Below the pieces are notes generated by a model. That model was not told the origin of the DNA, ran no database searches, and saw only the letters and a list, made by a program, of their open reading frames with translations. From positions 1,742,501 to 1,806,500 of the forward strand of contig OZ025781.1 in NCBI GenBank assembly GCA_964019425.1: DNA of 64,000 bases, given 5' to 3'. Shown here piece after piece: positions 50,501 through 64,000 of the stretch; positions within the stretch are counted from its first letter, which is position 1, and every line of letters starts with the position of its first letter. The DNA is from Flectonema sp. DT1601. Taxonomy: Eukaryota; Euglenozoa; Diplonemea; Diplonemida; Diplonemidae. The position numbers were made by a program, and so were the translations under genes.

Positions 50501-53500
50501 CTGTTACTATCTGTTATCTTGTTACATTTATCTGTATATTAGAGTACATTTTTGTTATTGTTAAATTAAAACATCTTCTTCACAGTTTTTTCCCTCCCTC
50601 GCCCCATCCCCGTCAGCGAGTAGGAAAGCGCAGCTAGGAATTTTTCCACGCAAGCGGATCCCACAACCCGACCACCCTTCCCCACGCTCACCCCATCCAC
50701 CCTCCCCCACCCCAACAAAAGAAGAAAACGGCGGCAGCCACGTGACACACTCGTGTTCGTGTAGCGAAGCGTTTCGGCGACTTCGAAGACGACGACGACG
50801 ACGACGACGTAGAAGAGACGGTGTATGTGACTGACCTTCTTCTTCCTTATTTATCTATTTACTTTTGTTAATTACTTCCTCTTAATTTCATTCCTCTCTT
50901 AGATTGTTGTTTATTTGCTTATTTATTTGTTTGTTTATTTGTCTGTTTATCTGTCTGTATATTCTGTTACTATCTGTTATCTTGTTACATTTATCTGTAT
51001 ATTAGAGTACATTTTTGTTATTGTTAAATTAAAACATCTTCTTCACAGTTTTTTCCCTCCCTCGCCCCATCCCCGTCAGCGAGTAGGAAAGCGCAGCTAG
51101 GAATTTTTCCACGCAAGCGGATCCCACAACCCGACCACCCTTCCCCACGCTCACCCCATCCACCCTCCCCCACCCCAACAAAAGAAGAAAACGGCGGCAG
51201 CCACGTGACACACTCGTGTTCGTGTAGCGAAGCGTTTCGGCGACTTCGAAGACGACGACGACGACGACGACGTAGAAGAGACGGTGTATGTGACTGACCT
51301 TCTTCTTCCTTATTTATCTATTTACTTTTGTTAATTACTTCCTCTTAATTTCATTCCTCTCTTAGATTGTTGTTTATTTGCTTATTTATTTGTTTGTTTA
51401 TTTGTCTGTTTATCTGTCTGTATATTCTGTTACTATCTGTTATCTTGTTACATTTATCTGTATATTAGAGTACATTTTTGTTATTGTTAAATTAAAACAT
51501 CTTCTTCACAGTTTTTTCCCTCCCTCGCCCCATCCCCGTCAGCGAGTAGGAAAGCGCAGCTAGGAATTTTTCCACGCAAGCGGATCCCACAACCCGACCA
51601 CCCTTCCCCACGCTCACCCCATCCACCCTCCCCCACCCCAACAAAAGAAGAAAACGGCGGCAGCCACGTGACACACTCGTGTTCGTGTAGCGAAGCGTTT
51701 CGGCGACTTCGAAGACGACGACGACGACGACGACGTAGAAGAGACGGTGTATGTGACTGACCTTCTTCTTCCTTATTTATCTATTTACTTTTGTTAATTA
51801 CTTCCTCTTAATTTCATTCCTCTCTTAGATTGTTGTTTATTTGCTTATTTATTTGTTTGTTTATTTGTCTGTTTATCTGTCTGTATATTCTGTTACTATC
51901 TGTTATCTTGTTACATTTATCTGTATATTAGAGTACATTTTTGTTATTGTTAAATTAAAACATCTTCTTCACAGTTTTTTCCCTCCCTCGCCCCATCCCC
52001 GTCAGCGAGTAGGAAAGCGCAGCTAGGAATTTTTCCACGCAAGCGGATCCCACAACCCGACCACCCTTCCCCACGCTCACCCCATCCACCCTCCCCCACC
52101 CCAACAAAAGAAGAAAACGGCGGCAGCCACGTGACACACTCGTGTTCGTGTAGCGAAGCGTTTCGGCGACTTCGAAGACGACGACGACGACGACGACGTA
52201 GAAGAGACGGTGTATGTGACTGACCTTCTTCTTCCTTATTTATCTATTTACTTTTGTTAATTACTTCCTCTTAATTTCATTCCTCTCTTAGATTGTTGTT
52301 TATTTGCTTATTTATTTGTTTGTTTATTTGTCTGTTTATCTGTCTGTATATTCTGTTACTATCTGTTATCTTGTTACATTTATCTGTATATTAGAGTACA
52401 TTTTTGTTATTGTTAAATTAAAACATCTTCTTCACAGTTTTTTCCCTCCCTCGCCCCATCCCCGTCAGCGAGTAGGAAAGCGCAGCTAGGAATTTTTCCA
52501 CGCAAGCGGATCCCACAACCCGACCACCCTTCCCCACGCTCACCCCATCCACCCTCCCCCACCCCAACAAAAGAAGAAAACGGCGGCAGCCACGTGACAC
52601 ACTCGTGTTCGTGTAGCGAAGCGTTTCGGCGACTTCGAAGACGACGACGACGACGACGACGTAGAAGAGACGGTGTATGTGACTGACCTTCTTCTTCCTT
52701 ATTTATCTATTTACTTTTGTTAATTACTTCCTCTTAATTTCATTCCTCTCTTAGATTGTTGTTTATTTGCTTATTTATTTGTTTGTTTATTTGTCTGTTT
52801 ATCTGTCTGTATATTCTGTTACTATCTGTTATCTTGTTACATTTATCTGTATATTAGAGTACATTTTTGTTATTGTTAAATTAAAACATCTTCTTCACAG
52901 TTTTTTCCCTCCCTCGCCCCATCCCCGTCAGCGAGTAGGAAAGCGCAGCTAGGAATTTTTCCACGCAAGCGGATCCCACAACCCGACCACCCTTCCCCAC
53001 GCTCACCCCATCCACCCTCCCCCACCCCAACAAAAGAAGAAAACGGCGGCAGCCACGTGACACACTCGTGTTCGTGTAGCGAAGCGTTTCGGCGACTTCG
53101 AAGACGACGACGACGACGACGACGTAGAAGAGACGGTGTATGTGACTGACCTTCTTCTTCCTTATTTATCTATTTACTTTTGTTAATTACTTCCTCTTAA
53201 TTTCATTCCTCTCTTAGATTGTTGTTTATTTGCTTATTTATTTGTTTGTTTATTTGTCTGTTTATCTGTCTGTATATTCTGTTACTATCTGTTATCTTGT
53301 TACATTTATCTGTATATTAGAGTACATTTTTGTTATTGTTAAATTAAAACATCTTCTTCACAGTTTTTTCCCTCCCTCGCCCCATCCCCGTCAGCGAGTA
53401 GGAAAGCGCAGCTAGGAATTTTTCCACGCAAGCGGATCCCACAACCCGACCACCCTTCCCCACGCTCACCCCATCCACCCTCCCCCACCCCAACAAAAGA

Positions 53501-56500
53501 AGAAAACGGCGGCAGCCACGTGACACACTCGTGTTCGTGTAGCGAAGCGTTTCGGCGACTTCGAAGACGACGACGACGACGACGACGTAGAAGAGACGGT
53601 GTATGTGACTGACCTTCTTCTTCCTTATTTATCTATTTACTTTTGTTAATTACTTCCTCTTAATTTCATTCCTCTCTTAGATTGTTGTTTATTTGCTTAT
53701 TTATTTGTTTGTTTATTTGTCTGTTTATCTGTCTGTATATTCTGTTACTATCTGTTATCTTGTTACATTTATCTGTATATTAGAGTACATTTTTGTTATT
53801 GTTAAATTAAAACATCTTCTTCACAGTTTTTTCCCTCCCTCGCCCCATCCCCGTCAGCGAGTAGGAAAGCGCAGCTAGGAATTTTTCCACGCAAGCGGAT
53901 CCCACAACCCGACCACCCTTCCCCACGCTCACCCCATCCACCCTCCCCCACCCCAACAAAAGAAGAAAACGGCGGCAGCCACGTGACACACTCGTGTTCG
54001 TGTAGCGAAGCGTTTCGGCGACTTCGAAGACGACGACGACGACGACGACGTAGAAGAGACGGTGTATGTGACTGACCTTCTTCTTCCTTATTTATCTATT
54101 TACTTTTGTTAATTACTTCCTCTTAATTTCATTCCTCTCTTAGATTGTTGTTTATTTGCTTATTTATTTGTTTGTTTATTTGTCTGTTTATCTGTCTGTA
54201 TATTCTGTTACTATCTGTTATCTTGTTACATTTATCTGTATATTAGAGTACATTTTTGTTATTGTTAAATTAAAACATCTTCTTCACAGTTTTTTCCCTC
54301 CCTCGCCCCATCCCCGTCAGCGAGTAGGAAAGCGCAGCTAGGAATTTTTCCACGCAAGCGGATCCCACAACCCGACCACCCTTCCCCACGCTCACCCCAT
54401 CCACCCTCCCCCACCCCAACAAAAGAAGAAAACGGCGGCAGCCACGTGACACACTCGTGTTCGTGTAGCGAAGCGTTTCGGCGACTTCGAAGACGACGAC
54501 GACGACGACGACGTAGAAGAGACGGTGTATGTGACTGACCTTCTTCTTCCTTATTTATCTATTTACTTTTGTTAATTACTTCCTCTTAATTTCATTCCTC
54601 TCTTAGATTGTTGTTTATTTGCTTATTTATTTGTTTGTTTATTTGTCTGTTTATCTGTCTGTATATTCTGTTACTATCTGTTATCTTGTTACATTTATCT
54701 GTATATTAGAGTACATTTTTGTTATTGTTAAATTAAAACATCTTCTTCACAGTTTTTTCCCTCCCTCGCCCCATCCCCGTCAGCGAGTAGGAAAGCGCAG
54801 CTAGGAATTTTTCCACGCAAGCGGATCCCACAACCCGACCACCCTTCCCCACGCTCACCCCATCCACCCTCCCCCACCCCAACAAAAGAAGAAAACGGCG
54901 GCAGCCACGTGACACACTCGTGTTCGTGTAGCGAAGCGTTTCGGCGACTTCGAAGACGACGACGACGACGACGACGTAGAAGAGACGGTGTATGTGACTG
55001 ACCTTCTTCTTCCTTATTTATCTATTTACTTTTGTTAATTACTTCCTCTTAATTTCATTCCTCTCTTAGATTGTTGTTTATTTGCTTATTTATTTGTTTG
55101 TTTATTTGTCTGTTTATCTGTCTGTATATTCTGTTACTATCTGTTATCTTGTTACATTTATCTGTATATTAGAGTACATTTTTGTTATTGTTAAATTAAA
55201 ACATCTTCTTCACAGTTTTTTCCCTCCCTCGCCCCATCCCCGTCAGCGAGTAGGAAAGCGCAGCTAGGAATTTTTCCACGCAAGCGGATCCCACAACCCG
55301 ACCACCCTTCCCCACGCTCACCCCATCCACCCTCCCCCACCCCAACAAAAGAAGAAAACGGCGGCAGCCACGTGACACACTCGTGTTCGTGTAGCGAAGC
55401 GTTTCGGCGACTTCGAAGACGACGACGACGACGACGACGTAGAAGAGACGGTGTATGTGACTGACCTTCTTCTTCCTTATTTATCTATTTACTTTTGTTA
55501 ATTACTTCCTCTTAATTTCATTCCTCTCTTAGATTGTTGTTTATTTGCTTATTTATTTGTTTGTTTATTTGTCTGTTTATCTGTCTGTATATTCTGTTAC
55601 TATCTGTTATCTTGTTACATTTATCTGTATATTAGAGTACATTTTTGTTATTGTTAAATTAAAACATCTTCTTCACAGTTTTTTCCCTCCCTCGCCCCAT
55701 CCCCGTCAGCGAGTAGGAAAGCGCAGCTAGGAATTTTTCCACGCAAGCGGATCCCACAACCCGACCACCCTTCCCCACGCTCACCCCATCCACCCTCCCC
55801 CACCCCAACAAAAGAAGAAAACGGCGGCAGCCACGTGACACACTCGTGTTCGTGTAGCGAAGCGTTTCGGCGACTTCGAAGACGACGACGACGACGACGA
55901 CGTAGAAGAGACGGTGTATGTGACTGACCTTCTTCTTCCTTATTTATCTATTTACTTTTGTTAATTACTTCCTCTTAATTTCATTCCTCTCTTAGATTGT
56001 TGTTTATTTGCTTATTTATTTGTTTGTTTATTTGTCTGTTTATCTGTCTGTATATTCTGTTACTATCTGTTATCTTGTTATATTTATCTGTATATTAGAG
56101 TACATTTTTGTTATTGTTAAATTAAAACATCTTCTTCACAGTTTTTTCCCTCCCTCGCCCCATCCCCGTCAGCGAGTAGGAAAGCGCAGCTAGGAATTTT
56201 TCCACGCAAGCGGATCCCACAACCCGACCACCCTTCCCCACGCTCACCCCATCCACCCTCCCCCACCCCAACAAAAGAAGAAAACGGCGGCAGCCACGTG
56301 ACACACTCGTGTTCGTGTAGCGAAGCGTTTCGGCGACTTCGAAGACGACGACGACGACGACGACGTAGAAGAGACGGTGTATGTGACTGACCTTCTTCTT
56401 CCTTATTTATCTATTTACTTTTGTTAATTACTTCCTCTTAATTTCATTCCTCTCTTAGATTGTTGTTTATTTGCTTATTTATTTGTTTGTTTATTTGTCT

Positions 56501-59500
56501 GTTTATCTGTCTGTATATTCTGTTACTATCTGTTATCTTGTTACATTTATCTGTATATTAGAGTACATTTTTGTTATTGTTAAATTAAAACATCTTCTTC
56601 ACAGTTTTTTCCCTCCCTCGCCCCATCCCCGTCAGCGAGTAGGAAAGCGCAGCTAGGAATTTTTCCACGCAAGCGGATCCCACAACCCGACCACCCTTCC
56701 CCACGCTCACCCCATCCACCCTCCCCCACCCCAACAAAAGAAGAAAACGGCGGCAGCCACGTGACACACTCGTGTTCGTGTAGCGAAGCGTTTCGGCGAC
56801 TTCGAAGACGACGACGACGACGACGACGTAGAAGAGACGGTGTATGTGACTGACCTTCTTCTTCCTTATTTATCTATTTACTTTTGTTAATTACTTCCTC
56901 TTAATTTCATTCCTCTCTTAGATTGTTGTTTATTTGCTTATTTATTTGTTTGTTTATTTGTCTGTTTATCTGTCTGTATATTCTGTTACTATCTGTTATC
57001 TTGTTACATTTATCTGTATATTAGAGTACATTTTTGTTATTGTTAAATTAAAACATCTTCTTCACAGTTTTTTCCCTCCCTCGCCCCATCCCCGTCAGCG
57101 AGTAGGAAAGCGCAGCTAGGAATTTTTCCACGCAAGCGGATCCCACAACCCGACCACCCTTCCCCACGCTCACCCCATCCACCCTCCCCCACCCCAACAA
57201 AAGAAGAAAACGGCGGCAGCCACGTGACACACTCGTGTTCGTGTAGCGAAGCGTTTCGGCGACTTCGAAGACGACGACGACGACGACGACGTAGAAGAGA
57301 CGGTGTATGTGACTGACCTTCTTCTTCCTTATTTATCTATTTACTTTTGTTAATTACTTCCTCTTAATTTCATTCCTCTCTTAGATTGTTGTTTATTTGC
57401 TTATTTATTTGTTTGTTTATTTGTCTGTTTATCTGTCTGTATATTCTGTTACTATCTGTTATCTTGTTACATTTATCTGTATATTAGAGTACATTTTTGT
57501 TATTGTTAAATTAAAACATCTTCTTCACAGTTTTTTCCCTCCCTCGCCCCATCCCCGTCAGCGAGTAGGAAAGCGCAGCTAGGAATTTTTCCACGCAAGC
57601 GGATCCCACAACCCGACCACCCTTCCCCACGCTCACCCCATCCACCCTCCCCCACCCCAACAAAAGAAGAAAACGGCGGCAGCCACGTGACACACTCGTG
57701 TTCGTGTAGCGAAGCGTTTCGGCGACTTCGAAGACGACGACGACGACGACGACGTAGAAGAGACGGTGTATGTGACTGACCTTCTTCTTCCTTATTTATC
57801 TATTTACTTTTGTTAATTACTTCCTCTTAATTTCATTCCTCTCTTAGATTGTTGTTTATTTGCTTATTTATTTGTTTGTTTATTTGTCTGTTTATCTGTC
57901 TGTATATTCTGTTACTATCTGTTATCTTGTTACATTTATCTGTATATTAGAGTACATTTTTGTTATTGTTAAATTAAAACATCTTCTTCACAGTTTTTTC
58001 CCTCCCTCGCCCCATCCCCGTCAGCGAGTAGGAAAGCGCAGCTAGGAATTTTTCCACGCAAGCGGATCCCACAACCCGACCACCCTTCCCCACGCTCACC
58101 CCATCCACCCTCCCCCACCCCAACAAAAGAAGAAAACGGCGGCAGCCACGTGACACACTCGTGTTCGTGTAGCGAAGCGTTTCGGCGACTTCGAAGACGA
58201 CGACGACGACGACGACGTAGAAGAGACGGTGTATGTGACTGACCTTCTTCTTCCTTATTTATCTATTTACTTTTGTTAATTACTTCCTCTTAATTTCATT
58301 CCTCTCTTAGATTGTTGTTTATTTGCTTATTTATTTGTTTGTTTATTTGTCTGTTTATCTGTCTGTATATTCTGTTACTATCTGTTATCTTGTTACATTT
58401 ATCTGTATATTAGAGTACATTTTTGTTATTGTTAAATTAAAACATCTTCTTCACAGTTTTTTCCCTCCCTCGCCCCATCCCCGTCAGCGAGTAGGAAAGC
58501 GCAGCTAGGAATTTTTCCACGCAAGCGGATCCCACAACCCGACCACCCTTCCCCACGCTCACCCCATCCACCCTCCCCCACCCCAACAAAAGAAGAAAAC
58601 GGCGGCAGCCACGTGACACACTCGTGTTCGTGTAGCGAAGCGTTTCGGCGACTTCGAAGACGACGACGACGACGACGACGTAGAAGAGACGGTGTATGTG
58701 ACTGACCTTCTTCTTCCTTATTTATCTATTTACTTTTGTTAATTACTTCCTCTTAATTTCATTCCTCTCTTAGATTGTTGTTTATTTGCTTATTTATTTG
58801 TTTGTTTATTTGTCTGTTTATCTGTCTGTATATTCTGTTACTATCTGTTATCTTGTTACATTTATCTGTATATTAGAGTACATTTTTGTTATTGTTAAAT
58901 TAAAACATCTTCTTCACAGTTTTTTCCCTCCCTCGCCCCATCCCCGTCAGCGAGTAGGAAAGCGCAGCTAGGAATTTTTCCACGCAAGCGGATCCCACAA
59001 CCCGACCACCCTTCCCCACGCTCACCCCATCCACCCTCCCCCACCCCAACAAAAGAAGAAAACGGCGGCAGCCACGTGACACACTCGTGTTCGTGTAGCG
59101 AAGCGTTTCGGCGACTTCGAAGACGACGACGACGACGACGACGTAGAAGAGACGGTGTATGTGACTGACCTTCTTCTTCCTTATTTATCTATTTACTTTT
59201 GTTAATTACTTCCTCTTAATTTCATTCCTCTCTTAGATTGTTGTTTATTTGCTTATTTATTTGTTTGTTTATTTGTCTGTTTATCTGTCTGTATATTCTG
59301 TTACTATCTGTTATCTTGTTACATTTATCTGTATATTAGAGTACATTTTTGTTATTGTTAAATTAAAACATCTTCTTCACAGTTTTTTCCCTCCCTCGCC
59401 CCATCCCCGTCAGCGAGTAGGAAAGCGCAGCTAGGAATTTTTCCACGCAAGCGGATCCCACAACCCGACCACCCTTCCCCACGCTCACCCCATCCACCCT

Positions 59501-62500
59501 CCCCCACCCCAACAAAAGAAGAAAACGGCGGCAGCCACGTGACACACTCGTGTTCGTGTAGCGAAGCGTTTCGGCGACTTCGAAGACGACGACGACGACG
59601 ACGACGTAGAAGAGACGGTGTATGTGACTGACCTTCTTCTTCCTTATTTATCTATTTACTTTTGTTAATTACTTCCTCTTAATTTCATTCCTCTCTTAGA
59701 TTGTTGTTTATTTGCTTATTTATTTGTTTGTTTATTTGTCTGTTTATCTGTCTGTATATTCTGTTACTATCTGTTATCTTGTTACATTTATCTGTATATT
59801 AGAGTACATTTTTGTTATTGTTAAATTAAAACATCTTCTTCACAGTTTTTTCCCTCCCTCGCCCCATCCCCGTCAGCGAGTAGGAAAGCGCAGCTAGGAA
59901 TTTTTCCACGCAAGCGGATCCCACAACCCGACCACCCTTCCCCACGCTCACCCCATCCACCCTCCCCCACCCCAACAAAAGAAGAAAACGGCGGCAGCCA
60001 CGTGACACACTCGTGTTCGTGTAGCGAAGCGTTTCGGCGACTTCGAAGACGACGACGACGACGACGACGTAGAAGAGACGGTGTATGTGACTGACCTTCT
60101 TCTTCCTTATTTATCTATTTACTTTTGTTAATTACTTCCTCTTAATTTCATTCCTCTCTTAGATTGTTGTTTATTTGCTTATTTATTTGTTTGTTTATTT
60201 GTCTGTTTATCTGTCTGTATATTCTGTTACTATCTGTTATCTTGTTACATTTATCTGTATATTAGAGTACATTTTTGTTATTGTTAAATTAAAACATCTT
60301 CTTCACAGTTTTTTCCCTCCCTCGCCCCATCCCCGTCAGCGAGTAGGAAAGCGCAGCTAGGAATTTTTCCACGCAAGCGGATCCCACAACCCGACCACCC
60401 TTCCCCACGCTCACCCCATCCACCCTCCCCCACCCCAACAAAAGAAGAAAACGGCGGCAGCCACGTGACACACTCGTGTTCGTGTAGCGAAGCGTTTCGG
60501 CGACTTCGAAGACGACGACGACGACGACGACGTAGAAGAGACGGTGTATGTGACTGACCTTCTTCTTCCTTATTTATCTATTTACTTTTGTTAATTACTT
60601 CCTCTTAATTTCATTCCTCTCTTAGATTGTTGTTTATTTGCTTATTTATTTGTTTGTTTATTTGTCTGTTTATCTGTCTGTATATTCTGTTACTATCTGT
60701 TATCTTGTTATATTTATCTGTATATTAGAGTACATTTTTGTTATTGTTAAATTAAAACATCTTCTTCACAGTTTTTTCCCTCCCTCGCCCCATCCCCGTC
60801 AGCGAGTAGGAAAGCGCAGCTAGGAATTTTTCCACGCAAGCGGATCCCACAACCCGACCACCCTTCCCCACGCTCACCCCATCCACCCTCCCCCACCCCA
60901 ACAAAAGAAGAAAACGGCGGCAGCCACGTGACACACTCGTGTTCGTGTAGCGAAGCGTTTCGGCGACTTCGAAGACGACGACGACGACGACGACGTAGAA
61001 GAGACGGTGTATGTGACTGACCTTCTTCTTCCTTATTTATCTATTTACTTTTGTTAATTACTTCCTCTTAATTTCATTCCTCTCTTAGATTGTTGTTTAT
61101 TTGCTTATTTATTTGTTTGTTTATTTGTCTGTTTATCTGTCTGTATATTCTGTTACTATCTGTTATCTTGTTACATTTATCTGTATATTAGAGTACATTT
61201 TTGTTATTGTTAAATTAAAACATCTTCTTCACAGTTTTTTCCCTCCCTCGCCCCATCCCCGTCAGCGAGTAGGAAAGCGCAGCTAGGAATTTTTCCACGC
61301 AAGCGGATCCCACAACCCGACCACCCTTCCCCACGCTCACCCCATCCACCCTCCCCCACCCCAACAAAAGAAGAAAACGGCGGCAGCCACGTGACACACT
61401 CGTGTTCGTGTAGCGAAGCGTTTCGGCGACTTCGAAGACGACGACGACGACGACGACGTAGAAGAGACGGTGTATGTGACTGACCTTCTTCTTCCTTATT
61501 TATCTATTTACTTTTGTTAATTACTTCCTCTTAATTTCATTCCTCTCTTAGATTGTTGTTTATTTGCTTATTTATTTGTTTGTTTATTTGTCTGTTTATC
61601 TGTCTGTATATTCTGTTACTATCTGTTATCTTGTTACATTTATCTGTATATTAGAGTACATTTTTGTTATTGTTAAATTAAAACATCTTCTTCACAGTTT
61701 TTTCCCTCCCTCGCCCCATCCCCGTCAGCGAGTAGGAAAGCGCAGCTAGGAATTTTTCCACGCAAGCGGATCCCACAACCCGACCACCCTTCCCCACGCT
61801 CACCCCATCCACCCTCCCCCACCCCAACAAAAGAAGAAAACGGCGGCAGCCACGTGACACACTCGTGTTCGTGTAGCGAAGCGTTTCGGCGACTTCGAAG
61901 ACGACGACGACGACGACGACGTAGAAGAGACGGTGTATGTGACTGACCTTCTTCTTCCTTATTTATCTATTTACTTTTGTTAATTACTTCCTCTTAATTT
62001 CATTCCTCTCTTAGATTGTTGTTTATTTGCTTATTTATTTGTTTGTTTATTTGTCTGTTTATCTGTCTGTATATTCTGTTACTATCTGTTATCTTGTTAC
62101 ATTTATCTGTATATTAGAGTACATTTTTGTTATTGTTAAATTAAAACATCTTCTTCACAGTTTTTTCCCTCCCTCGCCCCATCCCCGTCAGCGAGTAGGA
62201 AAGCGCAGCTAGGAATTTTTCCACGCAAGCGGATCCCACAACCCGACCACCCTTCCCCACGCTCACCCCATCCACCCTCCCCCACCCCAACAAAAGAAGA
62301 AAACGGCGGCAGCCACGTGACACACTCGTGTTCGTGTAGCGAAGCGTTTCGGCGACTTCGAAGACGACGACGACGACGACGACGTAGAAGAGACGGTGTA
62401 TGTGACTGACCTTCTTCTTCCTTATTTATCTATTTACTTTTGTTAATTACTTCCTCTTAATTTCATTCCTCTCTTAGATTGTTGTTTATTTGCTTATTTA

Positions 62501-64000
62501 TTTGTTTGTTTATTTGTCTGTTTATCTGTCTGTATATTCTGTTACTATCTGTTATCTTGTTACATTTATCTGTATATTAGAGTACATTTTTGTTATTGTT
62601 AAATTAAAACATCTTCTTCACAGTTTTTTCCCTCCCTCGCCCCATCCCCGTCAGCGAGTAGGAAAGCGCAGCTAGGAATTTTTCCACGCAAGCGGATCCC
62701 ACAACCCGACCACCCTTCCCCACGCTCACCCCATCCACCCTCCCCCACCCCAACAAAAGAAGAAAACGGCGGCAGCCACGTGACACACTCGTGTTCGTGT
62801 AGCGAAGCGTTTCGGCGACTTCGAAGACGACGACGACGACGACGACGTAGAAGAGACGGTGTATGTGACTGACCTTCTTCTTCCTTATTTATCTATTTAC
62901 TTTTGTTAATTACTTCCTCTTAATTTCATTCCTCTCTTAGATTGTTGTTTATTTGCTTATTTATTTGTTTGTTTATTTGTCTGTTTATCTGTCTGTATAT
63001 TCTGTTACTATCTGTTATCTTGTTACATTTATCTGTATATTAGAGTACATTTTTGTTATTGTTAAATTAAAACATCTTCTTCACAGTTTTTTCCCTCCCT
63101 CGCCCCATCCCCGTCAGCGAGTAGGAAAGCGCAGCTAGGAATTTTTCCACGCAAGCGGATCCCACAACCCGACCACCCTTCCCCACGCTCACCCCATCCA
63201 CCCTCCCCCACCCCAACAAAAGAAGAAAACGGCGGCAGCCACGTGACACACTCGTGTTCGTGTAGCGAAGCGTTTCGGCGACTTCGAAGACGACGACGAC
63301 GACGACGACGTAGAAGAGACGGTGTATGTGACTGACCTTCTTCTTCCTTATTTATCTATTTACTTTTGTTAATTACTTCCTCTTAATTTCATTCCTCTCT
63401 TAGATTGTTGTTTATTTGCTTATTTATTTGTTTGTTTATTTGTCTGTTTATCTGTCTGTATATTCTGTTACTATCTGTTATCTTGTTACATTTATCTGTA
63501 TATTAGAGTACATTTTTGTTATTGTTAAATTAAAACATCTTCTTCACAGTTTTTTCCCTCCCTCGCCCCATCCCCGTCAGCGAGTAGGAAAGCGCAGCTA
63601 GGAATTTTTCCACGCAAGCGGATCCCACAACCCGACCACCCTTCCCCACGCTCACCCCATCCACCCTCCCCCACCCCAACAAAAGAAGAAAACGGCGGCA
63701 GCCACGTGACACACTCGTGTTCGTGTAGCGAAGCGTTTCGGCGACTTCGAAGACGACGACGACGACGACGACGTAGAAGAGACGGTGTATGTGACTGACC
63801 TTCTTCTTCCTTATTTATCTATTTACTTTTGTTAATTACTTCCTCTTAATTTCATTCCTCTCTTAGATTGTTGTTTATTTGCTTATTTATTTGTTTGTTT
63901 ATTTGTCTGTTTATCTGTCTGTATATTCTGTTACTATCTGTTATCTTGTTACATTTATCTGTATATTAGAGTACATTTTTGTTATTGTTAAATTAAAACA
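44567..64000. repeat. 463-bp tandem satellite array, 41 full copies plus 451 bp, continuing past the window
   Basis: Counting the unit from the T after AG (44,567, 45,030 and so on), each has a T6 run, a C-rich 130-bp part, CACGTGACACACTCG, a (GAC)7 run, then long pyrimidine and TTTA/TTTG-rich DNA ending CTTCTTCACAG. Copies look identical except C to T at 56,081 and 60,711, exactly ten units apart. Each copy contains 60-61-codon open frames on both strands, which I take as accidental. AG sites after pyrimidine tracts (CTCTCTTAG and TTCTTCACAG) make + strand transcripts good trans-splicing substrates. I see no tRNA, 5S or SL RNA gene inside the unit. Confidence 0.97.

Noticed and set aside
44896-63712. 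Recurring 60-61-codon open frames on both strands of each 463-bp unit
   Set aside because: They recur only because the units are identical. Both are low-complexity (TTTA/TTTG-rich or C/G-rich) and show no domain.
44567-64000. CRISPR array
   Set aside because: The 463-bp units are contiguous and identical with no unique spacers, and the genome is eukaryotic.

Overview
The window reads as nuclear DNA of a euglenozoan protist, most likely a diplonemid. About fifteen genes lie head to tail on the + strand from 282 to 35,653, with short AG-ended acceptor regions in front of most starts, as in polycistronic transcription with spliced-leader (SL) trans-splicing. A 39-nt sequence at 44,528-44,566 ends in CAGTTTCTGTACTTTATTG, the conserved 3' part of kinetoplastid and diplonemid SLs, and its 5' part (AACCAACGATTCTAAAGCTA) resembles, from memory, the diplonemid form. 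At least three ordinary GT-AG introns of 65-80 nt are visible. That is far too many for a trypanosomatid and fits a diplonemid.

Layout. 0.3-4.6 kb: Nudix (MTH1-like) protein, an alpha-solenoid protein and a CCCH zinc-finger protein. 4.6-9.4 kb: gene-poor DNA full of A/T homopolymers. 9.4-14.5 kb: an enoyl-CoA hydratase/isomerase-family protein ending in SKL, a spliced cold-shock/poly-Q protein and an ABCD-type peroxisomal ABC half-transporter. 16-21 kb: LYR protein, a second CCCH protein and a membrane protein with a degenerate class III cyclase fold. 21.5-35.7 kb: EF-hand/WD40 protein (spliced), LRR protein (spliced), a two-TM coiled-coil protein, a class 3 lipase with a C-terminal FYVE finger, and a multi-EF-hand protein. 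The SKL-tailed protein and the ABCD transporter suggest glycosomal/peroxisomal fatty-acyl metabolism. The two CCCH proteins and the cold-shock protein suggest post-transcriptional control, expected where transcription is polycistronic.

36-44 kb is an island of mobile and RNA features, mostly on the - strand: a cysteine-protease-like fossil fragment, tRNA-Glu(UUC), and a 5,520-bp apparently intact Ingi/L1Tc-type LINE flanked by an identical 220-bp direct repeat. The LINE has ORF1, a single UGA, an in-frame 21-codon linker, a 2A peptide, then ORF2 (APE endonuclease, RT, RNase H, C2HC finger). Its 5' end carries the last 15 nt of the SL. From 44,567 to the window edge is a 463-bp tandem repeat, 41 full copies and one nearly full copy. 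Its first copy is preceded by the whole SL, joined exactly where every later copy has an AG splice acceptor.

The most unusual signal is this pair of SL scars. Two neighbouring loci, the LINE and the satellite array, appear to begin with cDNA of trans-spliced RNA. With the ORF1-UGA-2A-ORF2 layout of the LINE, this suggests retroposition of SL-capped transcripts. All family assignments are by eye; no database search was run.
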